Below are positions 24,520 through 33,924 of a stretch of 64,000 nt of DNA, in pieces. The position numbers and the translations under genes were made by a program. How positions within the stretch are numbered: the first letter of the stretch is position 1; the number at the start of each line of letters is the position of its first letter. The stretch spans positions 1 to 64,000 of the forward strand of contig QAKH01000036.1 of the NCBI GenBank assembly GCA_003343885.1, given 5' to 3'. The notes beneath the pieces are model-generated. The model made no database searches, was not told the DNA's origin, and saw only the letters and a list, made by a program, of their open reading frames with translations. The DNA is from Clostridiales bacterium (GTDB lineage Bacteria; Bacillota; Clostridia; Oscillospirales; CAG-382).

Positions 24520-25119
24520 TTACTTCTTTATTCTTGATGAAACTGCCTTTACTATCGTATTTATGGCTGGTGAAACTACTATATTCACAATAAATTCAGC
24601 GACAAAGTTTAATCCTGCGCATCCAATCACGAGGAAATATACAAGCGTTGTTCCGTCTCCGACAAAGTTTGTCTGAAGCGTTCCGCTAACAAGTAACAAC
24701 CCGCCGAGTATAAACAAACCGGTATTAAGTATAGGTGCAGCCGCTGCAGCTGCAACAGACGCGGCAAGAGTATTCTTATTTTTAATTGCCTTATACACAA
24801 GACCTGCTCCGGCTCCTGCCGCTGTCATTTTGCCAAGGCAGATAATTGAAGTAGCGATAGGCTGAGCGCCGAAGAGTACGCTTGTAAAGTAATCAGTTCC
24901 CGAGATACCTGCCCAAAGAGTGATAAAACCGCCTATAAGACCGAGCAGCGCACCTCCGCCGGCTCCAAGGACTATCGAACCTATTACAACAGGTATAAGC
25001 ACAAGATTTATGCTTGTCGGACCTATTTTGATAAAGCTGCCGAGAAGCTGAAAAATAATTACGATTGCTGCAAGAAGAGCGAATTCCGCCATCTTTAAAA
25101 TCTTTTCTCTGTTTTTCAT
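24520..25119 (-). CDS. panT: ECF transporter S component, probably for pantothenate
   Basis: This 199-residue, roughly six-segment membrane protein has the Ala/Gly-rich S-component pattern (AEFALLAAIVIIFQLLGS near the start, GAGGGALLGLIGGFITLW, and a cluster AAAAAAPILNTGLF). S components bind a vitamin and dock to a shared EcfA/EcfA'/EcfT module, which is not in this window. ATG 25119 has AAGGAG 9 bases upstream. It lies 65 bases before the pantothenate kinase gene in the same direction, so a PanT role is likely but rests on context. Confidence 0.75.
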   Translation of the reverse strand: MKNREKILKMAEFALLAAIVIIFQLLGSFIKIGPTSINLVLIPVVIGSIVLGAGGGALLGLIGGFITLWAGISGTDYFTSVLFGAQPIATSIICLGKMTAAGAGAGLVYKAIKNKNTLAASVAAAAAAPILNTGLFILGGLLLVSGTLQTNFVGDGTTLVYFLVIGCAGLNFVAEFIVNIVVSPAINTIVKAVSSRIKK

Positions 25120-25270
25120 CTTTAATTTCTCCTTTTCCATGTAAATATTTGGAAAAATTTTATCACAAATCAACGAATAAATCAACAGTCATATTACATA
25201 AATATGCTGTCAGTCTGGCGATTATTTTTTACTTTGCCATAAAGCCTCCTCGTTTTTCAACGACGATTTT

Positions 25271-27031
25271 TTACTTATACACGTTTTCTATCATACGTAT
25301 AAGCGCGTCAGGCTCGGTATTTCCCGAAACCGTAAAGCGGCACAGCGCGCGCAGGCTTTGTCCGAGTCCTTTAACTAAAATGTTTTTCCCCGTATAAACC
25401 GTTGACATGGTCATTTTTATACCGCTGTCAGCCACAATTTTTTCCGTAAGGGGTGTGAATTTTCCGTGCGGATATGAGAGGCACCTGACCTCTTGTCCAA
25501 AGTTATTTGTAAAATTCTCAGCAAAAGTATTTAAGTCGTTTTTCAGCGCCTGTGTATATTCGGAAACACTTTCGTTTTCCATGGGAAGCAGTCCGACACG
25601 CACATTGTTTCCTTCTTCAAGGAATTCATTTGAGTGCATATCATAGGTATGCGATTGGATTTCCACAAGTCCGGAGCTTACCATCTCCAAAGCCTCATCG
25701 TAATCAAAATGCGAATACATCGGCTTTCCTGTATCTTTATAGGTATCTTTCCCTACAGCCCAGCCTATGACGAACACGGCGGCTTTCATATCATATTTCT
25801 CTAAAAGAGGGAATGCGTACTCGTAGTTGCTGTAATAACCGTCATCGAATGTTATGCATATGGGATTGTCAGGGAGTTCGGCGCCCTTATATACATAGTC
25901 CTCAAGCTGTTTAAGTGAAACAGTCTGATATCCGGCTTCTTTCAGTACGGCAAGGTGCTTTTCAAACAGTCCGGCAGATATGATGCTGTCGCTGTATTCT
26001 GCATTGTCGCCTTCAACGATATGGTGATACAAAAGTATAGGCACTTCAACGCAGTATGAAGACAGGCTGATATTTTGATTTTTATAAGATTTTGGCTCTT
26101 GCTCTTGTTTTTGGGAATTTTCCGAAAGCTCCGCAAATCTCCCAAAATCCTCCGGAACATACACACTTTTATCGGAAAATATTTTTGCCAGCACCATATT
26201 TCCAAGCGCTGTCCTGAACTCGTATCTGTTATAGAAAAAACGAGAGTCGGAATTTATTTTTCCGTAAGAGAAGTCCCAAAAACTACAAACTTCCTCAATC
26301 GAGGATTTAAGGGCGTCAAGCTTTTCAGTGTTTATCGCCGTATCCTTATCAACATAGCACGGAGAAAGAACTATAAAAAGCTCTATTTCTTTTTCTTCGC
26401 AGGTTTTCTGAATGCGTTCAACGGTGTTTACGAGCTTTTCTATATCAGTTTCGTCGTTTTTTACCGTTTCTTTAAAGGCATAAGAGTGAAGCGTTTTATA
26501 TTCGGTTTCACCGCTTATGCGGTTTGTGTCGTCATAACCTCTGTATACGCTTCCGGTGGTATAATTCGGCACTGTATACGCACTTTCGAGCATATCAGTA
26601 CACATATCATACGGACTTATCGCCAAAAACAGCTTTTTTACGCCTGTTTGGTCGGCAAGGTACTCAAAAGTATTCAATATTTCGTCCGGATCATTGCTGT
26701 CGGTACACATATTATACCATTGTCCGCCAAGGTACTCCGACAGGAGAAGCGTATCATAGGCGCTTGCCGAAAACGAGCCGATAATATAGCTGTCAAAGCT
26801 CTTTTGAGAAGTCCTTGCATAGTCAGCCTTTTTCGCAGTGTATTCTGAAAGCGTCACGGCTGCTGTGAGGGCGTTTTTGTCAGTGTTATCAGTATTGTTA
26901 TTGCTATTAGCAGGGTAAAATGCCGATACGGCGCTGATGTAAATCAGTGAAATGAGCATTGCTGCCACAAACGCCGCAGCGGCGGTCACAATTGAAGCAT
27001 TGCGACTGCGTAAGAATTTTATAAATTTCAT
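25271..27031 (-). CDS. SGNH-like domain fused to a polysaccharide deacetylase (NodB) domain
   Basis: A membrane segment (about residues 17-37) anchors two outer domains. Residues about 80-300 resemble the SGNH-like acyl-chain-handling or lipoteichoic DltD/AlgX-type fold (SYIIGSFSASAYDTLLLSEY, LFLAISPYDM), with Ser in the nucleophile region. Residues about 325-586 are a NodB-type deacetylase: VPILLYHHIV, CITFDDGYYSN with the catalytic Asp pair, IQSHTYDMHS with metal His residues, and LSYPHGKF. It probably trims acetyl groups from peptidoglycan or a secreted polysaccharide. The N-terminal assignment is tentative. Confidence 0.78.
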   Translation of the reverse strand: MKFIKFLRSRNASIVTAAAAFVAAMLISLIYISAVSAFYPANSNNNTDNTDKNALTAAVTLSEYTAKKADYARTSQKSFDSYIIGSFSASAYDTLLLSEYLGGQWYNMCTDSNDPDEILNTFEYLADQTGVKKLFLAISPYDMCTDMLESAYTVPNYTTGSVYRGYDDTNRISGETEYKTLHSYAFKETVKNDETDIEKLVNTVERIQKTCEEKEIELFIVLSPCYVDKDTAINTEKLDALKSSIEEVCSFWDFSYGKINSDSRFFYNRYEFRTALGNMVLAKIFSDKSVYVPEDFGRFAELSENSQKQEQEPKSYKNQNISLSSYCVEVPILLYHHIVEGDNAEYSDSIISAGLFEKHLAVLKEAGYQTVSLKQLEDYVYKGAELPDNPICITFDDGYYSNYEYAFPLLEKYDMKAAVFVIGWAVGKDTYKDTGKPMYSHFDYDEALEMVSSGLVEIQSHTYDMHSNEFLEEGNNVRVGLLPMENESVSEYTQALKNDLNTFAENFTNNFGQEVRCLSYPHGKFTPLTEKIVADSGIKMTMSTVYTGKNILVKGLGQSLRALCRFTVSGNTEPDALIRMIENVYK

Positions 27032-27061
27032 GTTTCTCCGAATTTCAGTGTATTTCTGTTA

Positions 27062-28102
27062 TTATTCGCCAAGGTGCAGTTTGAAAAATTTCATAAATTC
27101 GAGCCAGTCACGGCGTGCAAGAAAATGGTCTCCGTCCTTAATATGATAACCGATGTGTCCGTCATGGAACGACTCGGGAATATTCGGGAGGCGGTCGGGG
27201 TGTACAAAGCCTTTTACGCCTGCATTTTCAAAATAATCGGAAACGGCGGCGCATGTTATGTACTGTGACCGGGGATCTGCCCAAAGATCCAAGCTGCTGC
27301 TTGCGACATACACAAATCTCGGACATATCGAAGCAAGGAGAAAATGTTGGTCAAACGGCGCGTTTTCCTGATTACCTACATATTTTTTTAAGTTTTCACA
27401 GAACCAGTACGGAAAATTCCTTGTGATATCTGCGAAAGTTTCTCCCTTTTTTCCTCTTATTACAGCGTCCCCACAGCAGCCTGCGTTATTGGAAAACACA
27501 TATTTAAATCTTGTATCAAACATAGCTGTTACAAGCGCTGTCTTTCCGAGTCTTGAGTGTCCGACAATTCCGGCGTTATTTAAGTCCATCTGAGGCAGTG
27601 TGCAGGCGTAGTCCATAACCCGCATGGCGGCCCACGCCCAGAGTATTATTTTTCCGCACTGCGAAGCTTCACGGTGCTTATCGCCTACAAACAGATCTGC
27701 AAGACCGTTTGTAAAATCGTTATCATCTGAGGTTACGTCCTTATAACAAAAAGAAATAAGATTGAAGCCGTTATCGAGTATTTCCTCGGCAGGAAGATAC
27801 ATATCGGGAAAATCCGGTCGGAAATTATTTAAAACAAAAAACGGGTGTGGGGCCATGTCACGGTGAATGGCAGTGATAATCGGAAATGTAAAGCTTTTTC
27901 CAGAAACACTTACGGTAATTTTTACTCTTTTTACATCGGCCTGCGGATATCTGTTTTCTACTGTTTCCGGTTCAGAGTACTCGACTTTATCCGGTGCCGA
28001 CGGCATATATCCGTATATATGCTCTTGCAGAATTTGCTTGATTGCTTCTCTGTCTTTCGGAATATCCGGAAGATTGCGTTCTTTTATCAATTCCTTTATC
28101 AT
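27062..28102 (-). CDS. CE15-like alpha/beta hydrolase (carbohydrate esterase)
   Basis: This 346-residue alpha/beta hydrolase has the nucleophile elbow GHSRLGKTAL, the variant GxSRxGK seen in CE15 glucuronoyl esterases and related acetyl esterases. A catalytic His candidate lies in GDHFLARRDW near the end. No signal peptide is visible, so it is probably cytosolic, unlike secreted CE15 enzymes. It could remove methyl-glucuronoyl or acetyl esters from imported oligosaccharides. It sits just after the deacetylase gene (30 bases) on the same strand. Confidence 0.75.
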   Translation of the reverse strand: MIKELIKERNLPDIPKDREAIKQILQEHIYGYMPSAPDKVEYSEPETVENRYPQADVKRVKITVSVSGKSFTFPIITAIHRDMAPHPFFVLNNFRPDFPDMYLPAEEILDNGFNLISFCYKDVTSDDNDFTNGLADLFVGDKHREASQCGKIILWAWAAMRVMDYACTLPQMDLNNAGIVGHSRLGKTALVTAMFDTRFKYVFSNNAGCCGDAVIRGKKGETFADITRNFPYWFCENLKKYVGNQENAPFDQHFLLASICPRFVYVASSSLDLWADPRSQYITCAAVSDYFENAGVKGFVHPDRLPNIPESFHDGHIGYHIKDGDHFLARRDWLEFMKFFKLHLGE

Positions 28103-28205
28103 TATAAGGACCTCCGTTAACGTTTTTCGGCAAACAAAACAAGGGTAAAATTCCTATTTAAAAATATAATAAAAGTATTCAAGTTTAGTATTAGTTTAAG
28201 AGATT

Positions 28206-28640
28206 TTACTTTCCGTTTTTTTTAAAAACTATCAATTTGCTTGCGATATAGTTCAAAACTATGACAAGCACATTTACGGCAATCTTGCAGACAAGTTTGT
28301 TGAATTTCAGTACGTCAACGGTGAGTATCATAAGTCCGAGATCGGCAAAATACGTGAAAATCCTCACTGAGAAAAATTTCCACATTTCTGAAAATATCTC
28401 CGCCGGCTTTGACGCCTTGCTCTCAAACACCCATTTTCTGTTTGTCACATAAGCAAAGATAACCGAAGCGATAAACGCTATTGTCGTACTTACTGCGGTT
28501 GAAAAGTTTATCAATGTGCATAAGTAAAACACCACAATATTTATAAGCGTTGTCAAACCTCCGAAAAGAAGGTACATAAACACTTCTCGTCCCAAAAGAC
28601 GAATAAAAAACTCAAAAAAGCCTTTTATCGGATTTTTCAT
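28206..28640 (-). CDS. GtrA family membrane protein
   Basis: This 144-residue, four-segment membrane protein belongs to the GtrA family. Members are thought to flip undecaprenyl-phosphate-linked sugars across the membrane. The pattern YLLFGGLTTLINIVVFYL, then FVTNRKWVFES, is typical. GGGAGAAG is upstream of the ATG. It follows a GtrB-like transferase and a multi-spanning glycosyltransferase, completing a three-gene set. Confidence 0.88.
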   Translation of the reverse strand: MKNPIKGFFEFFIRLLGREVFMYLLFGGLTTLINIVVFYLCTLINFSTAVSTTIAFIASVIFAYVTNRKWVFESKASKPAEIFSEMWKFFSVRIFTYFADLGLMILTVDVLKFNKLVCKIAVNVLVIVLNYIASKLIVFKKNGK

Positions 28641-28666
28641 TTTTCTTCACTCTTCTCCCGGGTATA

Positions 28667-29632
28667 TTAGTTTTCCTCACTGTCACCGCTGTCAGCGTCG
28701 TAAACATTGATTGTTTCCTTGATGATATACTGCGGACGTTTCTTGCTCTCATCATATATTCTCGCAATATATTCCGACATTATCCAGATTGACAGCATAA
28801 TGACACCGCTGAAAAAGGTCTGCGCCACCATAATCGACGTCCAGCCCGGCACAAGATTATTCAGATTGAAGATATATGAAACAAGCGAATAAATAAGTAT
28901 TACAACAGACAAAAATATGGATATCATTCCGAGTCCGCCGACAATTTTTAACGGCTTTGTCGAAAAACTGATAATTCCGTCAGAGGCAAGCTTGAGCATT
29001 TTTTTGAGAGGGTATTTTGTCTTCCCTGCAAAACGCTCTTTTCTTTCGTATTCGTACGGTACCTGGTTATACCCTACCCAACTGAAAAGCCCTCGTAAGA
29101 ACTTATTGTGCTCGGGCATGTTATTTACCGTTTCAACGACAGCTCTGTCAACAAGTCTGAAGTCCCCGGTATCTCTCGGAATATCGACATCCGAAAGAGC
29201 GTTGAGCGTTTTATAGAACGCCTTTGCCGTAAACAGCTTAAAGCCGGATTCTCCCTCTCTTGTCTTTCTTTTACCGTAAATGACCTCGCCGCCCTGTTCC
29301 CAAAGTTTTAGCATATCGGGAATGAGCTCGGGCGGATCCTGCAAATCGGCGTCGATTATCACGGCGGCGTCGCCCGTTACAAATTTTAGTCCTGCCGTTA
29401 CTGCCGCCTGATGTCCGAAGTTTCTTGAAAACGTAATAACCTTGACTTTTTTGTCTTTCGCCGCAATATCAGCCAAAATCTGTCCGGTTGCGTCACGGCT
29501 TCCGTCGTTCACAAAAATTATTTCATATGTATAACCGTCAAGTCCGTCAAGCACTTTTTTCACACGTGCGTAACACTCATTCGCTACTTCTTCCTCGAAG
29601 TACATCGGTATTACCAATGACACTCTGCGCAT
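28667..29632 (-). CDS. GT2 polyprenyl-phosphate glycosyltransferase (GtrB/DPM1-like)
   Basis: This 321-residue enzyme transfers a sugar from a nucleotide donor to undecaprenyl phosphate on the inner membrane face. The GT-A domain has YFEEEVANECY, IFVNDGSRDATG, FSRNFGHQAAVTAG and the metal-binding IIDADLQDPPE. Two C-terminal membrane segments (about 235-260 and 270-295) anchor it. AAAGGA precedes the ATG. Its start overlaps the end of the upstream glycosyltransferase gene by 56 bases, so the two are translationally linked. Confidence 0.92.
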   Translation of the reverse strand: MRRVSLVIPMYFEEEVANECYARVKKVLDGLDGYTYEIIFVNDGSRDATGQILADIAAKDKKVKVITFSRNFGHQAAVTAGLKFVTGDAAVIIDADLQDPPELIPDMLKLWEQGGEVIYGKRKTREGESGFKLFTAKAFYKTLNALSDVDIPRDTGDFRLVDRAVVETVNNMPEHNKFLRGLFSWVGYNQVPYEYERKERFAGKTKYPLKKMLKLASDGIISFSTKPLKIVGGLGMISIFLSVVILIYSLVSYIFNLNNLVPGWTSIMVAQTFFSGVIMLSIWIMSEYIARIYDESKKRPQYIIKETINVYDADSGDSEEN

Positions 29633-31115
29633 TTTTCTTTTCCTTCTTTCTTTCTTCCAGCCTGCCTATGAGGTAGTCAAGCCCTGATAGTTGTAATATC
29701 ATCATCGCCGGCAGCATTGTCAGAATGTAGCGCGAACGATTTTCCCAGATTATCAAAAACAGTGCAATGCCTAAAACCGCAAGCACTAATGCGGCTTCTA
29801 TGCCTTTCCTGTCTGTTTTGGTTTTGCACTTTATAAGCGAATATGCGCTTATTGTCATAAGTATCAGCATACCAAAGTGCATGGTTTGCGGAAAGTATTT
29901 ATAATACGGCGTATATTTGCCGTCGTAGAGTACAAATTCGTGGAAAAATCCTTTGTCAACCGGCTCACGTCTTAACTTTTCAGGCGCATAGTATACTCCG
30001 TCCGTCCAGGCAAATTTCAATTTCTGCGTTATATGCTTAATAAAAGTATTTGTGTTGTACCAAGAAAGTCTTTCGGCTATCATTTCCCTGTCAGCCTGCT
30101 GTTTCAGTTCATAACTTTCGTAAGAATTTGTGTAAACGCAGTCATCAAGGCTGAATCCTCCGACTCCGTTAAGCCCCATCATAATCCAGTGCTCGGGCGG
30201 ATATTGGTATCTGTCAGACAGTTCTGAGTCATATACGGCGTTCTTAGCAACAGTAAATGCGGTAAACATTACAGCAAATGAAATAAAGGCTATAAACACC
30301 TTTTTAACTTCAGCCGGAGAAAATCCCCGGTACAGGGCGTAAATAACAAGCGCAATTATAAGGATAAATGTGGTTAATTTGGTTTCAAAACCTACAAACA
30401 CCGTAATTCCCAAAAGTATCTGAATAACAACCGACTTTATTTTTGTATCCGCCTTAACAGCGCAGACAACAAGATAAAATGTAAGAGATGTAAAGAACAT
30501 GGAGGCACTGTCGGTATAATATATCGCGGACTGCAAATAGAGCGGTGTGGTAAAAAGAGTTATCAACAGCACGAGCATACCGTGCTGCTTGTCATAAAGA
30601 CTGCGTACCGCAAGATAAATAAAAACTGCCGTTCCCGTTACAAAAAGAGAGTTAAAGCAGGTTGCTACCGTCACGAGATCTGACGCGCCGAAAAGCATTG
30701 CAATTTTAAATACTACCGTGTATATAATTGCCATCATGGCGTTATTCGGATAGTAATAGAGATAATAAGTTTCTATCGCATCTCCGTTTGCCGCGGCTTT
30801 CGCTATATTGAAAACCTCTCCCATGTCCCAAGAGGGATTTACTCTGAAAATAAGACCGGTAACAAGGCTGATAATGCCGAAAACAGTAAGCAAAACAGCC
30901 GGAAGGTATTTTATGCGTGAAAGATAAACGGCGGCTTTCCTGCGTACAAAAACAAGAAGTGCCAAATATACGATGATATATATAGATAAAAGCACCGGAT
31001 TGAAGTCATACGAAACGGCGTCATAGTTAAGCAGTCCGTTTGAGATTATCCAGATAAACAGCAGCACAAAGCCGTACAAAATAATGTCGGCAATTTTATT
31101 TTTGATTTTTTGCAA
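29577..31115 (-). CDS. Multi-spanning glycosyltransferase (GT39/GT-C type)
   Basis: This 512-residue protein has about 11-12 membrane segments. The first outer loop carries NPSWDMGEVFNIAKAAANGD, in which the Asp is the likely GT-C catalytic base. It is thought to transfer sugars from polyprenyl phosphate to a surface polymer or protein on the outer face. The C-terminal tail is Lys/Arg-rich and cytoplasmic. It is the acceptor-specific partner of the GtrB- and GtrA-like proteins encoded just downstream. The acceptor is unknown. Confidence 0.78.
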   Translation of the reverse strand: MQKIKNKIADIILYGFVLLFIWIISNGLLNYDAVSYDFNPVLLSIYIIVYLALLVFVRRKAAVYLSRIKYLPAVLLTVFGIISLVTGLIFRVNPSWDMGEVFNIAKAAANGDAIETYYLYYYPNNAMMAIIYTVVFKIAMLFGASDLVTVATCFNSLFVTGTAVFIYLAVRSLYDKQHGMLVLLITLFTTPLYLQSAIYYTDSASMFFTSLTFYLVVCAVKADTKIKSVVIQILLGITVFVGFETKLTTFILIIALVIYALYRGFSPAEVKKVFIAFISFAVMFTAFTVAKNAVYDSELSDRYQYPPEHWIMMGLNGVGGFSLDDCVYTNSYESYELKQQADREMIAERLSWYNTNTFIKHITQKLKFAWTDGVYYAPEKLRREPVDKGFFHEFVLYDGKYTPYYKYFPQTMHFGMLILMTISAYSLIKCKTKTDRKGIEAALVLAVLGIALFLIIWENRSRYILTMLPAMMILQLSGLDYLIGRLEERKKEKKNAQSVIGNTDVLRGRSSE

Positions 31116-31179
31116 ATTGTATCTCCTCCGAAGTCTTTATTAACGTGTTTTTGCCGGAAAAAAGTATAAAATCGGATTA

Positions 31180-33060
31180 TCACACGATTATTTGCTGATA
31201 AAAATCAAATATATCCTTTTCCAGTGATTTTTCATCAAGTCCTGCCCAAGCTTTTACGTATTCAAGAGAGCCGTGCGGAGGATATACGCCTTCCGGCATA
31301 GCCTTGATACGGAATTTGGCGCCGGTTTTGCCTCTGCAAGTGAGTTCCGAAACGATTTTCCCGGCTATTCCGCCGCTTTCAACTCCCTCTTCGGCAATGT
31401 ATATGCCGCCGGCGCCGGCTGAAAGATTTTCAATTGCTTCAAGCGCCATATCGAGCGGAAATACTTTTATAAGCTTTATTATCTTTGTTTTTACCCCTCG
31501 TTCGGCAAGTCTTTTCGCCGCAAAATACACGTCGCAGGTAATTCTGCCGTAGGTTATGAGCACTATATCCGTTTTTTGAGCGCAAAATGTGTTGCACACG
31601 GCATAATCGCCGAAATTTTCAAAGCTTTCTCTGTCATATTCGCACATTCCGCCTTTGGGGTATCTGACAACCGCTACGCCCTGCGCGTTTATTGCTTTAT
31701 GAAGCGTACTCTCAAGCTCGTCAAAGCTGTCCGGAGAATAAATAAGCGCCGACGGAATACTTGACAAAAAGGCACAGTCGAAAATTCCCTGATGAGTTTC
31801 ACCATCGCCGGGGACTATTCCCGCCCTGTCAAGCGCAAGAACGATATGCAGCTTTTGTATTGAAACGTCATGGATAATCTGATCGTAGGTACGCTGCGCA
31901 AAAGTCGAATAGACTGCGCAAACAGGAAGGTATCCGGAAAGCGCGAGTCCGCCGGCGAAAGCTATTTCATGCTCCTCAGCTATTCCGACGTCAAAGAAAC
32001 GCTTTGGGAATCTTTCAGCAAAGCCGGCAAGTCCGGTGCCGTCACGCATGGCTGAAGTGATTGCGCATATCTTATCGTTTTTCTCGGCGGCGTCACACAG
32101 TATTTTTCCGAACTGTGATGAAAAATCGTTGCCGCCGGTATGATTTACTCCGGAATCAGGATCAAACGCGCTTACCGAATGATAGCTTTCAGGTGATTCC
32201 TCGGCATACTTATATCCGTATCCTTTTTTTGTTTTTATGTGTACAAGCGTGCAGGTTCCGTCTTTTTTCGCCTCGTCAAGAACTACCTGCAGCCGTTCCA
32301 AGTCGTTTCCGTCAACCGGACCGAGATATCTTACACCGAGCGCTTCAAAAAACGGCTGTTTGTAAAAAACCCGTTTTAGGGCGTTTTTAATATGTCTTGC
32401 AAAAACTATGATTTTTTCACCGACAAAAGGCAGTTTTCTCAAAACCCTTTGTAAATTCCTCTTGAATTTATAGTAAAATCCGCTTGTTCTTATCTTTGAC
32501 AGGTACGCCGCAAGACTTCCGACGTTCTGTGAAATACTCATTTCGTTATCGTTCAAAATAATAATAAGGCGTATATTTTTATTGTTGCAGTTATTGAGCG
32601 CCTCGTATATCATGCCGTTTGTAAAGGAACCGTCCCCCACCACGCAAACTGTATAAGCGTCAGAACCGGAAAGCTTTGCGGCAGTGGCAACGCCTAAGGC
32701 GGCGGAAACAGACGAGCCGCTGTGCCCGGCGGTAAGGGTGTCATACTCGCTTTCGAAGCGGTTGCAGAAGCCTGAAATTCCTTCCTCCTTACGAAGGGTG
32801 TCAAAGCGGCCATATCTGCCGGTTATAAGCTTATGAGCATAACACTGATGCCCCACGTCAAAAAGAAGCTTGTCGTGGGGTATATCAAACATTTTATGAA
32901 TTATCAATGTCGCTTCAACCAAGCCAAGGTTTGAGCCGAGATGTCCGCCGTTTGCGGAAACGGTTTCAATTATTTTATCACGTATTTCCGAAGCGAGCAC
33001 TTCCAACTGCTCATTAGAAAGATTTTTTATCTCTCCGGGTGATTTTATATTTTCTAACAT
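31180..33060 (-). CDS. dxs: 1-deoxy-D-xylulose-5-phosphate synthase
   Basis: This enzyme condenses pyruvate and glyceraldehyde-3-phosphate in the first step of the MEP isoprenoid pathway, which also feeds thiamine and pyridoxal synthesis. All 626 residues of the family are present. SANGGHLGSNLGLVEAT and the thiamine-diphosphate motif GDGSFTNGMIYEALNN lie in the N-terminal half. The transketolase pyrimidine domain has FDVGIAEEHEIAFAGGL and the C-terminal domain follows. ispG of the same pathway is encoded at 51643; dxr and the other genes are not in this window. Confidence 0.97.
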   Translation of the reverse strand: MLENIKSPGEIKNLSNEQLEVLASEIRDKIIETVSANGGHLGSNLGLVEATLIIHKMFDIPHDKLLFDVGHQCYAHKLITGRYGRFDTLRKEEGISGFCNRFESEYDTLTAGHSGSSVSAALGVATAAKLSGSDAYTVCVVGDGSFTNGMIYEALNNCNNKNIRLIIILNDNEMSISQNVGSLAAYLSKIRTSGFYYKFKRNLQRVLRKLPFVGEKIIVFARHIKNALKRVFYKQPFFEALGVRYLGPVDGNDLERLQVVLDEAKKDGTCTLVHIKTKKGYGYKYAEESPESYHSVSAFDPDSGVNHTGGNDFSSQFGKILCDAAEKNDKICAITSAMRDGTGLAGFAERFPKRFFDVGIAEEHEIAFAGGLALSGYLPVCAVYSTFAQRTYDQIIHDVSIQKLHIVLALDRAGIVPGDGETHQGIFDCAFLSSIPSALIYSPDSFDELESTLHKAINAQGVAVVRYPKGGMCEYDRESFENFGDYAVCNTFCAQKTDIVLITYGRITCDVYFAAKRLAERGVKTKIIKLIKVFPLDMALEAIENLSAGAGGIYIAEEGVESGGIAGKIVSELTCRGKTGAKFRIKAMPEGVYPPHGSLEYVKAWAGLDEKSLEKDIFDFYQQIIV

Positions 33061-33090
33061 TACTCACTCTACCGTTCGTTTGTTTGTTGT

Positions 33091-33687
33091 TTATTTTGTT
33101 TTGGAAACAGTCTTGCCGTGCCTGTTAACAAGTATTAATCTGTTTCCCTTCACTAAATAACTTTTTTCAGCACGTTTAATCATAGGTAAGTCGTTTGCCG
33201 AATCAGTGTAAAAATTGTCTATATGCGCACTGCCGAAAACGCTGTCAAAAATTTCGGGTTTGTTTTCCCTAAAGCAAAGCCTTGTTATCTTTCCATTTTT
33301 TAGGTCCGCTTTGGAACATAACAAATTGGAGACGCCAAGTCTGCGGCAGCACGGCTTGAGAAGAAAATCAAACGACGCGCTGATTATTACGTCGTCCTTT
33401 CTTTTATTGTCCAAATAAAGCGGCTTTATTTTGTTCATTGATTTGTCCCAGAAGCTTTCTGCAAGCTTCTCATAATCAGGACATATATCCAGTATTCCGA
33501 ACAAGTTTTTTTCGGCAAGCTTAAGCAATTCTTGTTTACTTATGAGACATACCTTGTATTTTGCAAGATTAAAAAAAACGACAAAAATATATTTGATAAG
33601 CTTAGGTCTTTTTTTCAGGCAAAACATTAAAAAATCGACCGAAGACTCTCCGTCATATATGGTATTGTCAAAATCATATACATTCAT
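33091..33687 (-). CDS. HAD-superfamily (subfamily IB-like) phosphatase
   Basis: This 198-residue phosphatase starts MNVYDFDNTIYDGESS, giving the DxDxT nucleophile loop. Ser/Thr motif II is VIISASFDF. The C-terminal acidic motif is YTDSANDLPMI. It resembles SerB-like IB hydrolases that act on small phosphate esters or lipid head groups. ATG 33687 with GGAGAAG upstream is preferred to a longer frame. It lies 31 bases ahead of dxs on the same strand, so the two are probably co-transcribed. Its substrate is unknown. Confidence 0.82.
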   Translation of the reverse strand: MNVYDFDNTIYDGESSVDFLMFCLKKRPKLIKYIFVVFFNLAKYKVCLISKQELLKLAEKNLFGILDICPDYEKLAESFWDKSMNKIKPLYLDNKRKDDVIISASFDFLLKPCCRRLGVSNLLCSKADLKNGKITRLCFRENKPEIFDSVFGSAHIDNFYTDSANDLPMIKRAEKSYLVKGNRLILVNRHGKTVSKTK

Positions 33688-33756
33688 AGTCTTCTCCATT
33701 CTCTCGCATGTATTATACGACAAGGCAAAAAAAAAGTCAATATAAGCGAAAAAAAC

Positions 33757-33802
33757 AATAACACAGCATACGCAGGCAATACGCTTACGTTGCTGTGTTA
33801 TA
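33757..33802 (-). terminator. Terminator after the quinone oxidoreductase gene
   Basis: ATAACACAGCA and TGCTGTGTTAT pair across a 22-base loop. On the minus strand TTGTTTTTTTCG follows. It ends the three-gene oxidoreductase operon before the HAD gene. Confidence 0.75.
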
Positions 33803-33924
33803 TATGCTCTTTATAAGCTCTTTTTTTAATCTTTTGCAAAAGTCCGGCATGCTTTTACGCAATTTTCCACTTTTGCAATTGTAGTATCAAATCGGCACAG
33901 ATAAGCTTATGACTTCCTTATCAG

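Noticed and set aside
26075..26848. 257-residue plus-strand open frame over the deacetylase gene
   Set aside because: It is antisense to a gene with clear NodB motifs, and has no ribosome site or domain.
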